DNA of 29,207 nt, taken from the IMG/VR virus record IMGVR_UViG_3300035670_000995, positions 1 to 29,207 of that record. One strand, written 5' to 3'. The stretch comes from a virus. Shown one piece after another: positions 21,010 to 29,144 of the stretch. The notes beneath the pieces are model-generated. The model saw only the letters and a list, made by a program, of their open reading frames with translations. It was not told the DNA's origin and searched no databases. Numbering within the stretch: position 1 is the stretch's first letter; each line of letters opens with the position of its first letter. Position numbers and translations under genes: made by a program.

Positions 21010-21954
21010 TTAGCGGATTGAGCCGTTGTTGAAATCGACGACGTCGCGCTTGAGGAACTTCTCAAGGTCGCGCTCGATGCGGGCGACCGCGTTTCCGTAG
21101 ACAAGGTTCAGCACGTTGTTCTTCGTGGCCTTGTCGTCGTTGTCGCCGATCGTGTTGCCGATGCGGATGCTTACGGCTTTCTGCGTCGTGTAGACGGACT
21201 GAATGACGTTGCCGGGGAACTTCTTGACGTAGCCCGAGACGCCCTTGCGGCCGAAGTTCTGTTCGACCCCTTTCTTCTTCGGCTTAGGAAGGGACTGCAT
21301 GGCGTTCCACCAGCCGGCCTTCAGTTTGCCCACCTCGGCCTGACGCTCCTTGATGTAGGCCTTCAGCTCCGCCTTGGAGCCGACGAGGAACTTGCCCATG
21401 TAATCGCCGCGGCCTTTCTCAATCTTGGTCTTGCCCTGGCGGGTCAGTCGCTTGAAGCGGTTATGGATAGGGCGGAGGTCGGTGACGAGCTCGTTTCCCG
21501 GGCGTCCGCTGGATTGGTTGAAGAAGTTCTGGGCCTTCTGGTAGGCGCGCAGCACGTCGGAGTCCGCCACGATCTGATTGGGGATGACCGCGTCGAAGTT
21601 GATGGAGCGTTCCTGCGCTTGCTTCTTGGCCGTCGTGAAGTCGCCGAAGTTGCGGCGCTTGGCGGCCGAGGCGAGGTTGTTGAGCATCATCGCGCCTGCG
21701 ACCTTGGCCTTGTCGTTCTGGGCGACGAAGAGCGTGTTGATGTCACGCTCGACCGCACGGCGACCGACGAGCTCGGCCTGCTTGGTTTCGCCTCCGCCGC
21801 CCCCTGCCTTGAACGGAGGGGTGAAGACGATGGCGTCGCGGCACATCAGCGCGGCCTCGCGGAGGGCGGCGTACTCGATGGTCCAGCCGACCTCCTGGGC
21901 GAGGGAGGTTAGCGCCTTGTTGAAGGTCGTGACGTTGGCGTGGACGAGGCCCAC
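21010..21954 (-). CDS. neck/tail-completion protein (gpZ position)
   Basis: The 314-aa product (GTG start at 21954, one base after the preceding stop) is basic and helix-rich, beginning VGLVHANVTTFNKALTSLAQ. It has a Gly-rich loop (PPFKAGGGGGETK) and a highly basic middle. It occupies the place of lambda Z or HK97 gp10-like proteins that finish the tail top for head joining. The longer open frame to 22116 lies inside the neighbouring gene and is rejected. Length is larger than most gp10-like proteins (120-190 aa), so an extra domain may be present. Confidence 0.65.
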   Translation of the reverse strand: MGLVHANVTTFNKALTSLAQEVGWTIEYAALREAALMCRDAIVFTPPFKAGGGGGETKQAELVGRRAVERDINTLFVAQNDKAKVAGAMMLNNLASAAKRRNFGDFTTAKKQAQERSINFDAVIPNQIVADSDVLRAYQKAQNFFNQSSGRPGNELVTDLRPIHNRFKRLTRQGKTKIEKGRGDYMGKFLVGSKAELKAYIKERQAEVGKLKAGWWNAMQSLPKPKKKGVEQNFGRKGVSGYVKKFPGNVIQSVYTTQKAVSIRIGNTIGDNDDKATKNNVLNLVYGNAVARIERDLEKFLKRDVVDFNNGSIR

Positions 21955-21955
21955 G

Positions 21956-22333
21956 TTACTGGTTGTCGTCGATGACGACGAGGGTGATCCATGCCGACCC
22001 GGGCTTGTAGGTCTGGGTCGTGATACGGACTGTCTTCCCGCCGGCCACGATTTTCTTGCCCTGGGCGAGGGAGGCGATGGGCACCCCTCCGCTAAGGGTG
22101 GCCGCCGATGCCCCAATAGACCCGTCTGGCTGGCTCCAGGAGGCCGTTACGGCAGGCAGGCGGACAGTGTACTGGGTCCGCTCACAATACCCCCCCGCTT
22201 CGAGCACGGTCGATACGGCGGGGTCCGAGATGAGGCAGGAGAAGGTGATGGCCCCCGAGTTGGCCGACCCGGCCACGCCGAAGTCCGCGATCATCTCCTT
22301 CGCGTCCGCCAGAAACTCAGAGTAGAGGCTCAT
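21956..22333 (-). CDS. head-tail connector (FII-like position)
   Basis: The 125-aa product starts at the ATG at 22333 (MSLYSEFLADAKEMIADFGV), after the major capsid terminator. An N-terminal helix is followed by beta strands (AITFSCLISDPA, KIVAGGKTVRITTQTY, SAWITLVVIDDNQ), the fold pattern of lambda FII-like connector or stopper proteins. The frame upstream of 22333 overlaps the capsid gene and is rejected. A degenerate copy of the 16-bp intergenic element (22340-22356) lies 6 bases before the start. Confidence 0.6.
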   Translation of the reverse strand: MSLYSEFLADAKEMIADFGVAGSANSGAITFSCLISDPAVSTVLEAGGYCERTQYTVRLPAVTASWSQPDGSIGASAATLSGGVPIASLAQGKKIVAGGKTVRITTQTYKPGSAWITLVVIDDNQ

Positions 22334-22339
22334 CCTATA

Positions 22340-22356
22340 CTTGCCCGCTTTGGGAA
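22340..22356 (-). repeat. degenerate copy of the intergenic element
   Basis: In the direction of transcription this reads TTCCCAAAGCGGGCAAG, close to the exact 16-bp element TTCCAATCGGGGCAAG seen at two other sites. It lies between the capsid terminator and the ATG at 22333, so it could start transcription or translation of the connector genes. Confidence 0.45.
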
Positions 22357-22363
22357 CAGGGAC

Positions 22364-22391
22364 AAAAAAAGACCCCCATCGCTGGGGGTCT
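22364..22391 (-). terminator. strong intrinsic terminator after the major capsid gene
   Basis: In the minus-strand transcript an 8-bp perfect stem (AGACCCCC/GGGGGTCT, loop of 6) is followed immediately by seven U. It begins 21 bases after the capsid stop codon and would end most transcripts there, keeping capsid mRNA abundant relative to downstream tail genes. Confidence 0.9.
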
Positions 22392-22412
22392 CGTTCGAGC
22401 CTGTGGCCGCTA

Positions 22413-23285
22413 TTAGGCAGCGGTCTTGAGGCGGTGCAGGGAGGTCGCGCGACCGACAGCGGCACCGAAGAGCAGCGTGGCGGTGACGTTGTAGTAGCCC
22501 GACTGCTCCTGGCCCATGAGGACCTGGACGCCGAGGCCGGTGTCGGCGTCGACGGCGTTGGCGACTTCGAAGCCCGGGATTTCGGACATCGGGAGGGCCG
22601 AGGCGACGGCGATGGCGTCAGCGCCGCAGGCGAAGCCAGCGAGGTTTTCGCTGTTGTTCGGCAGGCTGTTCCACTGGTAGACCGCGGCGCCAGCGAGGGT
22701 GCCGATCTGGCCGGAGGTCAGGATGCCGGCACCGAGGACGGAGTTGCCGATGATGGTGGCGTCCGAGAGGAGTCCGTTCGCGTAGGTCGGGTTCAGGATG
22801 AACGCGCGGGGCTCGGCGGCCTTGGCGGCGTCGAGCACGCCCTTGGCGGTGACGACTTCGGCGTAGGTGAGCGCGGCGCCGGTGTCGACGTTCGAGCTGT
22901 AGTTGGCGTTCGTGATGAGGGCGCCGATTTCAGCGAGGCACTTTTCGGCGAGGGCGTTGGAGGCCGTCGGGACGAAGGCGTTCGCGAGGAACTGCGCGCC
23001 GTACATCTTCACGTCCAGAGGAGCGAAGCGGGACGACACCTTGAAGTGCTTCAGGGTGACGTTGGCGGCCGTGATGGTCGCGTCGTCCTGGGTGAGGTAG
23101 CCGCCCGTCGAGAACTCGGTGGCGGTGGAGGTGCCGATCAGCGGGACCTGGACGGTCTTGCCGGCGCCGGACTCGGCAGCGGTGAAGACGGACGAGAACG
23201 CGCGGAGGGCGGGGAGCTTGCCCTTGAGGGAAGCGATGACGCTTTCAGCGAGGATGCTGGGAGCGACTGCGATGGAGTTAGCCAT
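22413..23285 (-). CDS. major capsid protein
   Basis: The 290-aa product lies after the scaffold gene and just before a strong terminator, as expected for the most abundant virion protein. It begins MANSIAVAPSILAESVIASL and contains the loop TVQVPLIGTSTATEFSTGGY, which fits the N-arm/E-loop area of HK97-fold capsids, with SSRFAPLDVKMYG and PRAFILNPTYANGLL further on. The C-terminus returns to hydrophobic strands (VTATLLFGAAVGRATSLHRL). It is Ala/Gly-rich with even, GC-rich codon use. No separate decoration protein gene follows. The leader has no SD sequence (CCTAACACATCATG). Confidence 0.85.
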   Translation of the reverse strand: MANSIAVAPSILAESVIASLKGKLPALRAFSSVFTAAESGAGKTVQVPLIGTSTATEFSTGGYLTQDDATITAANVTLKHFKVSSRFAPLDVKMYGAQFLANAFVPTASNALAEKCLAEIGALITNANYSSNVDTGAALTYAEVVTAKGVLDAAKAAEPRAFILNPTYANGLLSDATIIGNSVLGAGILTSGQIGTLAGAAVYQWNSLPNNSENLAGFACGADAIAVASALPMSEIPGFEVANAVDADTGLGVQVLMGQEQSGYYNVTATLLFGAAVGRATSLHRLKTAA

Positions 23286-23318
23286 GATGTGTTAGGATAG
23301 GGTGAGGGTTGAGGGAAA

Positions 23319-24131
23319 TTAGAGGGCCGCCTTGATGATCGCGTGGCGGTTCGCGGCGAAGTAGTCGTTACGCTCCTTTGAGCCGACCGGGAGGGACATG
23401 AAGACGGCGAGATGGTCGACGGCCTCGGCGGACGGCTTGACGTCGGCAGGGCTGATTTCGACCGGGGCGACGCCCACGGAGGCCACGATCTTCGCGGCTT
23501 CCTTGGAGGCCGAAACCTTGGAGGCTTCGTGCTCGGCGACCAGCGCCTTCAGCGACTCGGACTCCTTGACGGCGACCTCGAGGGCGGCGGTCAGTTCGGC
23601 GAGCTTCGCATCCTTGGCGGCGGCTTCGACCTTGAGGGACTCGAGTTCGGCGGTGGCGCCGACGGTCATCTTCTCGATGGTGGAACGGAGGTCGTCGCGT
23701 TCGGCGGTCAGGCCGGAAAGAGCGGCGGTGGCTTCGAGCAGCTGTTCTTCGATGGTCATCTTGAGTTTGCGGAGGTTGGAAACTTTCGCGGACTGTTCGC
23801 GGTCGAGTTGTTCGACTTTACGCTCGGCCCATTCGGCCGTCCGCATGATGTCGCCGGAGGTCGGGCCACCCCAGAGAGCCCACGCCACGGCGCCTGCTCC
23901 TGGGAAGTCCTTGCCATCGGGCTTGTTGTTCGGGGCGTCCATGTCGCCTTCGTGACGGCGGAACCACGGACCCATGCGGCGGAGCTTGTCCTCGGACACC
24001 GAGCCGGCCGCCATCTCGCGGGCTTCGCGGATGGTCTTGTCCGTCACGCCGTCGCCCGACTTGCCCTCAGCGTGCCATTCAAGGCCGCGTCGGGCTGCTT
24101 CCTGCACGTAGTCGGGGACGCTGATCGCCAT
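23319..24131 (-). CDS. capsid scaffold with fused N-terminal phage domain
   Basis: The 270-aa product has two parts. Residues about 4-100 match a domain seen beside many phage structural genes: an ARRGLEWHAEG start, IREAREMAAGSVS, a middle RRMGPWFRRHEGD and AVAWALWGGPTSG. Residues about 104-220 are a long coiled coil (KVEQLDREQSAKVSNLRKLK to KESESLKALVAEHE), as in scaffolds that guide prohead assembly and are then cut by the protease. A helical C-terminus (SKERNDYFAANRHAIIKAAL) probably binds the capsid protein. It directly follows the protease gene with a one-base TGATG overlap. Confidence 0.75.
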   Translation of the reverse strand: MAISVPDYVQEAARRGLEWHAEGKSGDGVTDKTIREAREMAAGSVSEDKLRRMGPWFRRHEGDMDAPNNKPDGKDFPGAGAVAWALWGGPTSGDIMRTAEWAERKVEQLDREQSAKVSNLRKLKMTIEEQLLEATAALSGLTAERDDLRSTIEKMTVGATAELESLKVEAAAKDAKLAELTAALEVAVKESESLKALVAEHEASKVSASKEAAKIVASVGVAPVEISPADVKPSAEAVDHLAVFMSLPVGSKERNDYFAANRHAIIKAAL

Positions 24132-24916
24132 CAGAAGGTGCGGAGCGCTTCGTTGAAGGAGTCGGCCAGACCCGTGACGAGTCCCTGGGCGGCGGCCTGC
24201 TTGCCGGAGAAGACCTGACCTTCCATGGCCTCGGCCTTCACCATCTTGCGCTTCATGTTCACGGCTTCCTTGAACTCGGCGTGCACGGTGTCGACGCCTT
24301 CCTGGAGGTTGGCCATCTGGTTCTCATCGAGGCTCGTGCCTTCGATGCCGGCGCCCTTGAACTTGCCGGACTTGATGACGACCATCTTTATACCAGCCAT
24401 CTCGGCGGCCTTGGAGTAGTCGGGGATGGCCATGTAGACGCCGATGCTTCCGACAGTAGACGAGGGAGAGGCGACGACGCGGTCCGCAGCCGAGCCGATC
24501 CAGTAGGCGGCGGAGGCCATCTCGGAGTCAGTGTAGGCCAGCGTAGGCTTGCCGTAGTTACGCACCTTGTTGGCAAGTTCCTCGACGCCCGTGACCGTGC
24601 CGCCAGGGGAGGAGATTTGCAGCGCGACTTTCTCGACGTCAGGGTTCGCGGCGAACGCATCGAGGGCGGCGGACACTTCGTCGATGTCGGCCACACCCAT
24701 CATACGCTCAAGGGGCGAGACGCCCTTGCCAATCACGCCGACGATAGGCACGATGCCGATGCCGTCGACGACGTAGGGCTTGGGGGCCACGCCGAAGAGC
24801 TGCGCAAGCATCTCGGTGAAGCCGAACTTCTCGGCGAGGACGGCGTGGTCCTTGGCCTTGGCCGGGTCGATGAGGAGGGGCTCGCGGCCCGACAGTCCGT
24901 TGGTAAGGAAACGCAT
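24131..24916 (-). CDS. S49/SppA-like prohead protease (gpC-like)
   Basis: The 261-aa enzyme is a Ser-Lys protease of family S49, as in lambda gpC, which matures the prohead by cleaving scaffold and portal. The core is visible: SSPGGTVTGVEELANKVRNY (102-121), MASAAYWIGSAADRVVASP (133-151, with the likely nucleophile S135), SSTVGSIGVY (152-161) and VIKSGKFKGAG (180-190, with the likely general base Lys). It is compact, without the scaffold extension of lambda gpC, because the scaffold is encoded by a separate downstream gene. It lies 7 bases after the portal gene. Confidence 0.9.
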   Translation of the reverse strand: MRFLTNGLSGREPLLIDPAKAKDHAVLAEKFGFTEMLAQLFGVAPKPYVVDGIGIVPIVGVIGKGVSPLERMMGVADIDEVSAALDAFAANPDVEKVALQISSPGGTVTGVEELANKVRNYGKPTLAYTDSEMASAAYWIGSAADRVVASPSSTVGSIGVYMAIPDYSKAAEMAGIKMVVIKSGKFKGAGIEGTSLDENQMANLQEGVDTVHAEFKEAVNMKRKMVKAEAMEGQVFSGKQAAAQGLVTGLADSFNEALRTF

Positions 24917-24923
24917 GGTGAAG

Positions 24924-26444
24924 TTAGGAATTGGGTTCGTCGGTGGAGTCGGGTTCTTCGAGCTCGGCGGGTTCGTCTTCGGCCATCTCCGGGCTTTCCG
25001 ACTCGACCTCGCCGACGATCGTGCCGACAGGGGTGTTGGACGGACGGAACAGAAGTTCGAACGGGATGCCGTACTCTTCGGCGAGGTTCTTGATGTGAAC
25101 CATGTCGGCTGCGCGCTTCTGCATCTCGGTGCGGAAGTCGAGGCCGCGCTGGGCGTAGAGTTCGCTCATCGAGAGCAGACCCATCTCGACGTCGGCCCGG
25201 TCGTTCGCGGCTTCACGGCCTGCGTCGACGGTGACGGACTTCGGGGTCGTCCAGGAGACTTGGTTCCACTGAGGGTCGTCAGGCAGTTCTCCGGCGGCGA
25301 TGGCCTGCCCGATGATGTAGCCCCAGGTCGGGACGCAGAACTGCTCGATCAGGATGGTCTGATACTTGGAGAAGACTCGGCCAGCCTTGGCCGTGATGAG
25401 GCGGACGGTGGCTCCGCCGAGCTTGGAGGAGTCGCCGACGAACTCGTAGGGCAGGACGCCCATGGCGATGTCGCGTTCGAGCGCCGCAAGGAAGCCGGTG
25501 AAGGTGGCGTTCGGGCGGTTGCTCTGGAAGGACGTCATGTCCTCCCCGGGCTCGAGGGCGATGAGTTTGCCGCCCATCGTCGAGGCCACGTTGGCGTAGG
25601 ACGAGCCGTTGGCCGCGCCGAGTTCGCCGGCCATGTCGGAGTCGATGGTGCCGCCAGTCTTCTTAATGATGCGGGTCACGTCGCCGTTGTCCTTCACGGC
25701 CTGCTTCTCGAGGGCGAGGATTTCCATCTCGTCCTGGATGCTGTTGATGCTGTGCTGGAGAAGGGGAACCCCACGGGCGCCGGACGCGTACTCCTGGTCG
25801 ACAACCATCATCATGGACTGAGCCAAGATCTGACGGGACGAGCCGTCTGAGCGGTAGATGTTAACGGCGATGTATTCGCCATAGGGACCGAACTGGATGC
25901 CGTCGTGCATACCCTCGGGCACCTTGCCTTCGAGAGGGTCGCCGACGCGGTGGGCTTCCATCAGCTGGAGTTTGGCCTCGCCGTTGGCGTTACGCACCTT
26001 GGCGGCGAAGGAGTCGCCGTCGCGGATCATGCCACGCAGCAGGATGGACTGAGCCTGATAGAACGAGAAGCGGTTCGTGATGTCGATGCGCTTGGCCTTC
26101 TCCGCGAAGTAGGCCTCATAGGTCTGCTGCATCTCCGGCGTCGACGCGTGGCTCTGGGGCTTGATGCCATCGCCCACCGTGTAGAGGCACATATCCGCAA
26201 GGATCTGCTTGAAGAGGCCGGAGTTGCGCTCCGCCCAGCGGCACTTGCGGACCATCGCCAGACGGTCGTAGGGCGTCAGGTCGCGGCGGAGGTCGCGAGG
26301 CTCGGCGCCGTAGGCCGCACGGCGGGCACGGGTCACGCCGATGCTCTGCCAGTCGCCGTAGGAGGCCTGCGGCTTAGGTGCGGTCGGCGTCGCCTTCTTC
26401 GGGCGGAGGCTGACGGTCGGGACGGTCTTCTTGCGGGGTGCCAT
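24924..26444 (-). CDS. portal protein (lambda GpB family)
   Basis: The 506-aa protein forms the dodecameric portal through which DNA is packaged and ejected. It has the N-terminal signature of the lambda GpB/Phage_portal_2 family: TRARRAAYGAEPRDLRRDLT, then LAMVRKCRWAERNSGLFKQI and MIRDGDSFAAKV. A wing/stem region follows with KFLxG-like turns replaced by SMMMVVDQEYASGARGVPLL and a C-terminal acidic tail (ESPEMAEDEPAELEEPDS). Length is close to lambda gpB (533 aa). It is followed by the protease gene and preceded by the gpW-like gene, the lambda order. Confidence 0.93.
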   Translation of the reverse strand: MAPRKKTVPTVSLRPKKATPTAPKPQASYGDWQSIGVTRARRAAYGAEPRDLRRDLTPYDRLAMVRKCRWAERNSGLFKQILADMCLYTVGDGIKPQSHASTPEMQQTYEAYFAEKAKRIDITNRFSFYQAQSILLRGMIRDGDSFAAKVRNANGEAKLQLMEAHRVGDPLEGKVPEGMHDGIQFGPYGEYIAVNIYRSDGSSRQILAQSMMMVVDQEYASGARGVPLLQHSINSIQDEMEILALEKQAVKDNGDVTRIIKKTGGTIDSDMAGELGAANGSSYANVASTMGGKLIALEPGEDMTSFQSNRPNATFTGFLAALERDIAMGVLPYEFVGDSSKLGGATVRLITAKAGRVFSKYQTILIEQFCVPTWGYIIGQAIAAGELPDDPQWNQVSWTTPKSVTVDAGREAANDRADVEMGLLSMSELYAQRGLDFRTEMQKRAADMVHIKNLAEEYGIPFELLFRPSNTPVGTIVGEVESESPEMAEDEPAELEEPDSTDEPNS

Positions 26445-26450
26445 GGAAAG

Positions 26451-26705
26451 TTAGTCCTGGCGGTTCTGCCAGTCGGTCGAGATGACCGTCTTGCGGGCGC
26501 CGTAGGTCGCCGGGTCGAGGCGGCTCAGGGCGAACATGGCCTCCGCCAGCATCTCCTTGGGAGGCATCGCGAACTGCTTAGACGCGGACGAGCCCGAGTC
26601 CGAATAGGACATCAGGGTCTTGCCTTCGGTGATCATGGCGACCGCCTTGGCTTTGATGTCGAGGAGTTCGCACTCCGTAAGTCCGATGAAGAGTCCAGAG
26701 GCCAT
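26451..26705 (-). CDS. gpW-like head-tail joining protein
   Basis: The 84-aa product fits lambda gpW in size, position (between the large terminase and portal genes) and sequence pattern: two helices flanking a beta hairpin, with MITEGKTLMSYSDSGSSA in the middle. gpW seals the head after packaging and allows tail attachment. The start at 26705 lies only 4 bases after the 16-bp intergenic element and about 20 bases after a terminator, so its expression is probably set separately from the terminases. Confidence 0.88.
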   Translation of the reverse strand: MASGLFIGLTECELLDIKAKAVAMITEGKTLMSYSDSGSSASKQFAMPPKEMLAEAMFALSRLDPATYGARKTVISTDWQNRQD

Positions 26706-26709
26706 TTAT

Positions 26710-26725
26710 CTTGCCCCGATTGGAA
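26710..26725 (-). repeat. 16-bp intergenic element, copy 1
   Basis: In the direction of transcription the sequence TTCCAATCGGGGCAAG lies 4 bases before the gpW start codon and just after the T-run of a terminator. It is identical to the copy at 16816-16831. A 16-base exact match between two intergenic sites is very unlikely by chance in 29 kb. Confidence 0.7.
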
Positions 26726-26794
26726 TAAAAAGGGGGTTAGCCGCCCAGCCCACGCCACAAGCTTCTTCCTCCTGCGACACTAAACGGCTAACCC
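26726..26794 (-). terminator. intrinsic terminator between large terminase and gpW genes
   Basis: In the minus-strand transcript the arms GGGTTAGCCG (26794-26785) and CGGCTAACCC (26743-26734) form a perfect 10-bp stem around a 41-base loop, followed by CCTTTTTA. The T-run is good, and the large loop may fold further. It would lower read-through from the terminase genes into the structural genes. Confidence 0.65.
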
Positions 26795-26815
26795 TTGAGG
26801 AAAGTCTGCCCACGT

Positions 26816-28603
26816 CTAGGACGGTTGCAAGTCGGTTTCGGCGGTTTCCCTACCGGCGATACCCCAGCGGACGGCGGCCAGAAGGGCGAGGATTTCGCAG
26901 TCCATGGCGTGGTTGTCCCGTTTGCCCTGCGGGAGTATCCACTGAGGTTTGCCCGTGCGTTTATCCTTTACGCGCACCTCGGCGCTCAGCTGAGATACAT
27001 ACTCCTCGGTAGCATCTACCCCATAGGTCCAGACGCGGCGAGCCCGCAGGCCGTGGAGCAGATCCTTGCCGGCAGTGGCACTATGCACGATGAGCGTCGC
27101 CCGTTGCGGGATGCCTGGGACGACGATGAACTGCTTCTCCGAGTAGAAGCGGCGGGTCGTGTTGCCGGACTTGTCCGTGACCGCGAAGTCGTCCGAGCCC
27201 GACCCCTTGGCCGTCTTCCAGTTGCGCTTGGCCGTCTCGCGGTAGACCTCCTGCGTGTTGTCGCCTGAGTCGACGAGGACAAGCGCATGGTGCACGCCGT
27301 GCTGTTTGGCGAAGGCCTCCACGTTGCCCCAAGAGTCTATGCGGGCGAAGGCCATCAGGCGGCTATGCCCGGTCTTCGCCCACCTACGGACAGTGACCCA
27401 GAAGTGACCGCGCTGGACGTCCACGCCCATCGTGCGGAAAGGGATGCTCCCCGGCACGGCGTCCTTCTGGTCGACGACGCGGGCCTTCGGCGTGATCGCG
27501 GCCTCCGCATCCCATGCGTCCGACATCTTGTAGTTGGCGGCCTCCGCAAGGCTGACCATCTCTCCGCCCTCTTCGCTCCAGGGCATGGCGAGCCGCTTCT
27601 GCTTGAAGATGCGCCTAGGCTCCTCGTCCCCATATTGGTCCGCCGACTCCTTGGCCTTGAGCATCAGCACGCCGAGCTCGCCCCAGCTCATCGATGCAAG
27701 GCTGTTCCAATGCAGGCCTATGTGCCCGGAGTTGGCCGATACCGACGTGGCGACGAACGTCCCCTTGGCGTTGGCCTCCAGACGCGTGGCGTTATTGTCG
27801 GGCAGGAGCGCACGGCAGGACGCACACTCGTACGTCGTGCCCACGCTGACCTTGTGCAGATCCCATGTACCCGTCGACTTCGCGTCCTCGGGGAACCTGA
27901 TCTGCTCCCAGACCCAAGGCTGGAGATGGTCGCACTTCGGGCAACGGAAGTTCCAGTCGCGCTGGTCCGTAGACTCGTGCAGCTGATGGAACTCGTCCCC
28001 TGCCCGTCCTCCCTGCGACATGAAGATGCGCTTGCCCATCCAGCCGAACGCCGTGACGCGCGCGCTCAGTTCGGCGAGGTGTCCAGCCGGAGCCATCCAG
28101 CACTCGTCGGCGATGGTGTAACGCAGGGACAGGCGCTGAAGGTTCGCCTCGTTCCAGATGCCTCGGCAGTAGAGGGTCATGCGGTCGAAGTCCGTCGTCG
28201 TCGAGCGGTCGAGGTCGTCGGCCGAGATGCGTGCCTTGACAGGTGGACAGTTGTTCCAGACCGGGCGGAGGTAACGCAGGGCGAAGTCCTTGGCCTCTGG
28301 GTCAGTAGCCTGGAGAACCATCGTAGGGCCGGGAGCGTTCGCCACGATGTGGCACGTCAGCAGGCGGGCGAACAGGGACTTCCCCGATTGGATGCTCGCA
28401 AGGACAGTCAGGAGTTTGGTCTCGGGGTCTGCGGCTATCCTCAAGGCCTCCGCGATCCACGGAGTTCGTTCCGAACGGAAAGGCCCGGGCATCGGCGAGT
28501 CGGGGATGGCGAGCACGTTGGACTCCAGCCATTCGACGATGTCACCCGAGTCCGACGGACGCAGCACGTCCCGACCGATGCGGAGCAGGTCAGCCTTGTT
28601 CAT
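26816..28603 (-). CDS. terL: large terminase subunit (lambda GpA family)
   Basis: The 595-aa protein is the packaging motor and nuclease. The ATPase has a GpA-type Walker A variant ASIQSGKSLF (69-78), Walker B YTIADECWM (162-170) and a coupling segment MSQGGRAGDEF. A four-cysteine zinc knuckle (CPKC at 221-224 and CASC at 260-263) separates it from the nuclease domain, whose acidic residues include D395 in MGVDVQRGHFWV and D445/D448 in LVLVDSGDNT. Lambda gpA is 641 aa. GpA-type terminases cut at cos or at specific sites, which fits the short terminal repeats of this window. Its start overlaps the small-subunit gene by 14 bases. Confidence 0.95.
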   Translation of the reverse strand: MNKADLLRIGRDVLRPSDSGDIVEWLESNVLAIPDSPMPGPFRSERTPWIAEALRIAADPETKLLTVLASIQSGKSLFARLLTCHIVANAPGPTMVLQATDPEAKDFALRYLRPVWNNCPPVKARISADDLDRSTTTDFDRMTLYCRGIWNEANLQRLSLRYTIADECWMAPAGHLAELSARVTAFGWMGKRIFMSQGGRAGDEFHQLHESTDQRDWNFRCPKCDHLQPWVWEQIRFPEDAKSTGTWDLHKVSVGTTYECASCRALLPDNNATRLEANAKGTFVATSVSANSGHIGLHWNSLASMSWGELGVLMLKAKESADQYGDEEPRRIFKQKRLAMPWSEEGGEMVSLAEAANYKMSDAWDAEAAITPKARVVDQKDAVPGSIPFRTMGVDVQRGHFWVTVRRWAKTGHSRLMAFARIDSWGNVEAFAKQHGVHHALVLVDSGDNTQEVYRETAKRNWKTAKGSGSDDFAVTDKSGNTTRRFYSEKQFIVVPGIPQRATLIVHSATAGKDLLHGLRARRVWTYGVDATEEYVSQLSAEVRVKDKRTGKPQWILPQGKRDNHAMDCEILALLAAVRWGIAGRETAETDLQPS

Positions 28604-29144
28604 CGGATGAGAGGTCGGCCTTCACGCGGCGCACCCAAGCCTCGAGCACCTTGACCGCCTTGGCCGGGTTCTCGGGGTTACATCCTTCTGCCACGTCCAG
28701 GGCGAGTTTGTCCAGGCGGTTCACGATCCGCGCCGCCATCTCCCGCATCGCTTCGCCGGCTTCCTTCGCGGAGATGTAATCCTTAGCAAGGATAAGCCGA
28801 CGCTCCTGCTCCTCCTCGAGCGCGACCAGCGTCTTCAGTGATTGGTTGTACGCGGTCTGGTACTTCCCCTGGTTGGGGTCGCCCCCTTCCATCGCGGCCT
28901 GCCAGACTCCTCGGGCACGACTTACCAGCGTGCGGTGTTCCGCGATCGTGTCGGCCAGCGTCCCGTCGTCGAGTTGCGCCGGTGCGGCCTTCGGCGCCGC
29001 GGCACGTTGCACGTTGGCCCGGGCTTCCCGCCATGCCTTCGCCGCGTCGATGCTGTCGGTCGGCATACCTTCCCTACGCAGGACGCTGATGCGTTGCGCG
29101 GTGACGCCGAGCGCCAAACCCAGTTCTGAGTTCGTCAAAGCCAT
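28590..29144 (-). CDS. terS: small terminase subunit (Nu1-like)
   Basis: The 184-aa protein begins with a helix-turn-helix (NSELGLALGVTAQRISVLRR, residues 6-25) like lambda Nu1, which recognises the packaging site. A linker follows, then a helical oligomerisation region (YNQSLKTLVALEEEQERRLI) and an acidic C-terminal part that would contact the large subunit. It lies directly before the large terminase gene, overlapping it by 14 bases. The ATG at 29144 has an A/T-rich leader (GGTTTAACAAACC) with no SD sequence. It is the first gene after the end junction on the circular map. Confidence 0.85.
   Translation of the reverse strand: MALTNSELGLALGVTAQRISVLRREGMPTDSIDAAKAWREARANVQRAAAPKAAPAQLDDGTLADTIAEHRTLVSRARGVWQAAMEGGDPNQGKYQTAYNQSLKTLVALEEEQERRLILAKDYISAKEAGEAMREMAARIVNRLDKLALDVAEGCNPENPAKAVKVLEAWVRRVKADLSSDEQG

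Noticed and set aside
21955-22116. Longer N-terminus for the neck protein
   Set aside because: The added 54 residues are Pro/Arg/Ser-rich shadow of the preceding connector gene; the GTG at 21954 directly follows that gene's stop.
27287-28654. Plus-strand open frame of 455 codons
   Set aside because: It lies opposite the large terminase, whose motifs are unmistakable.
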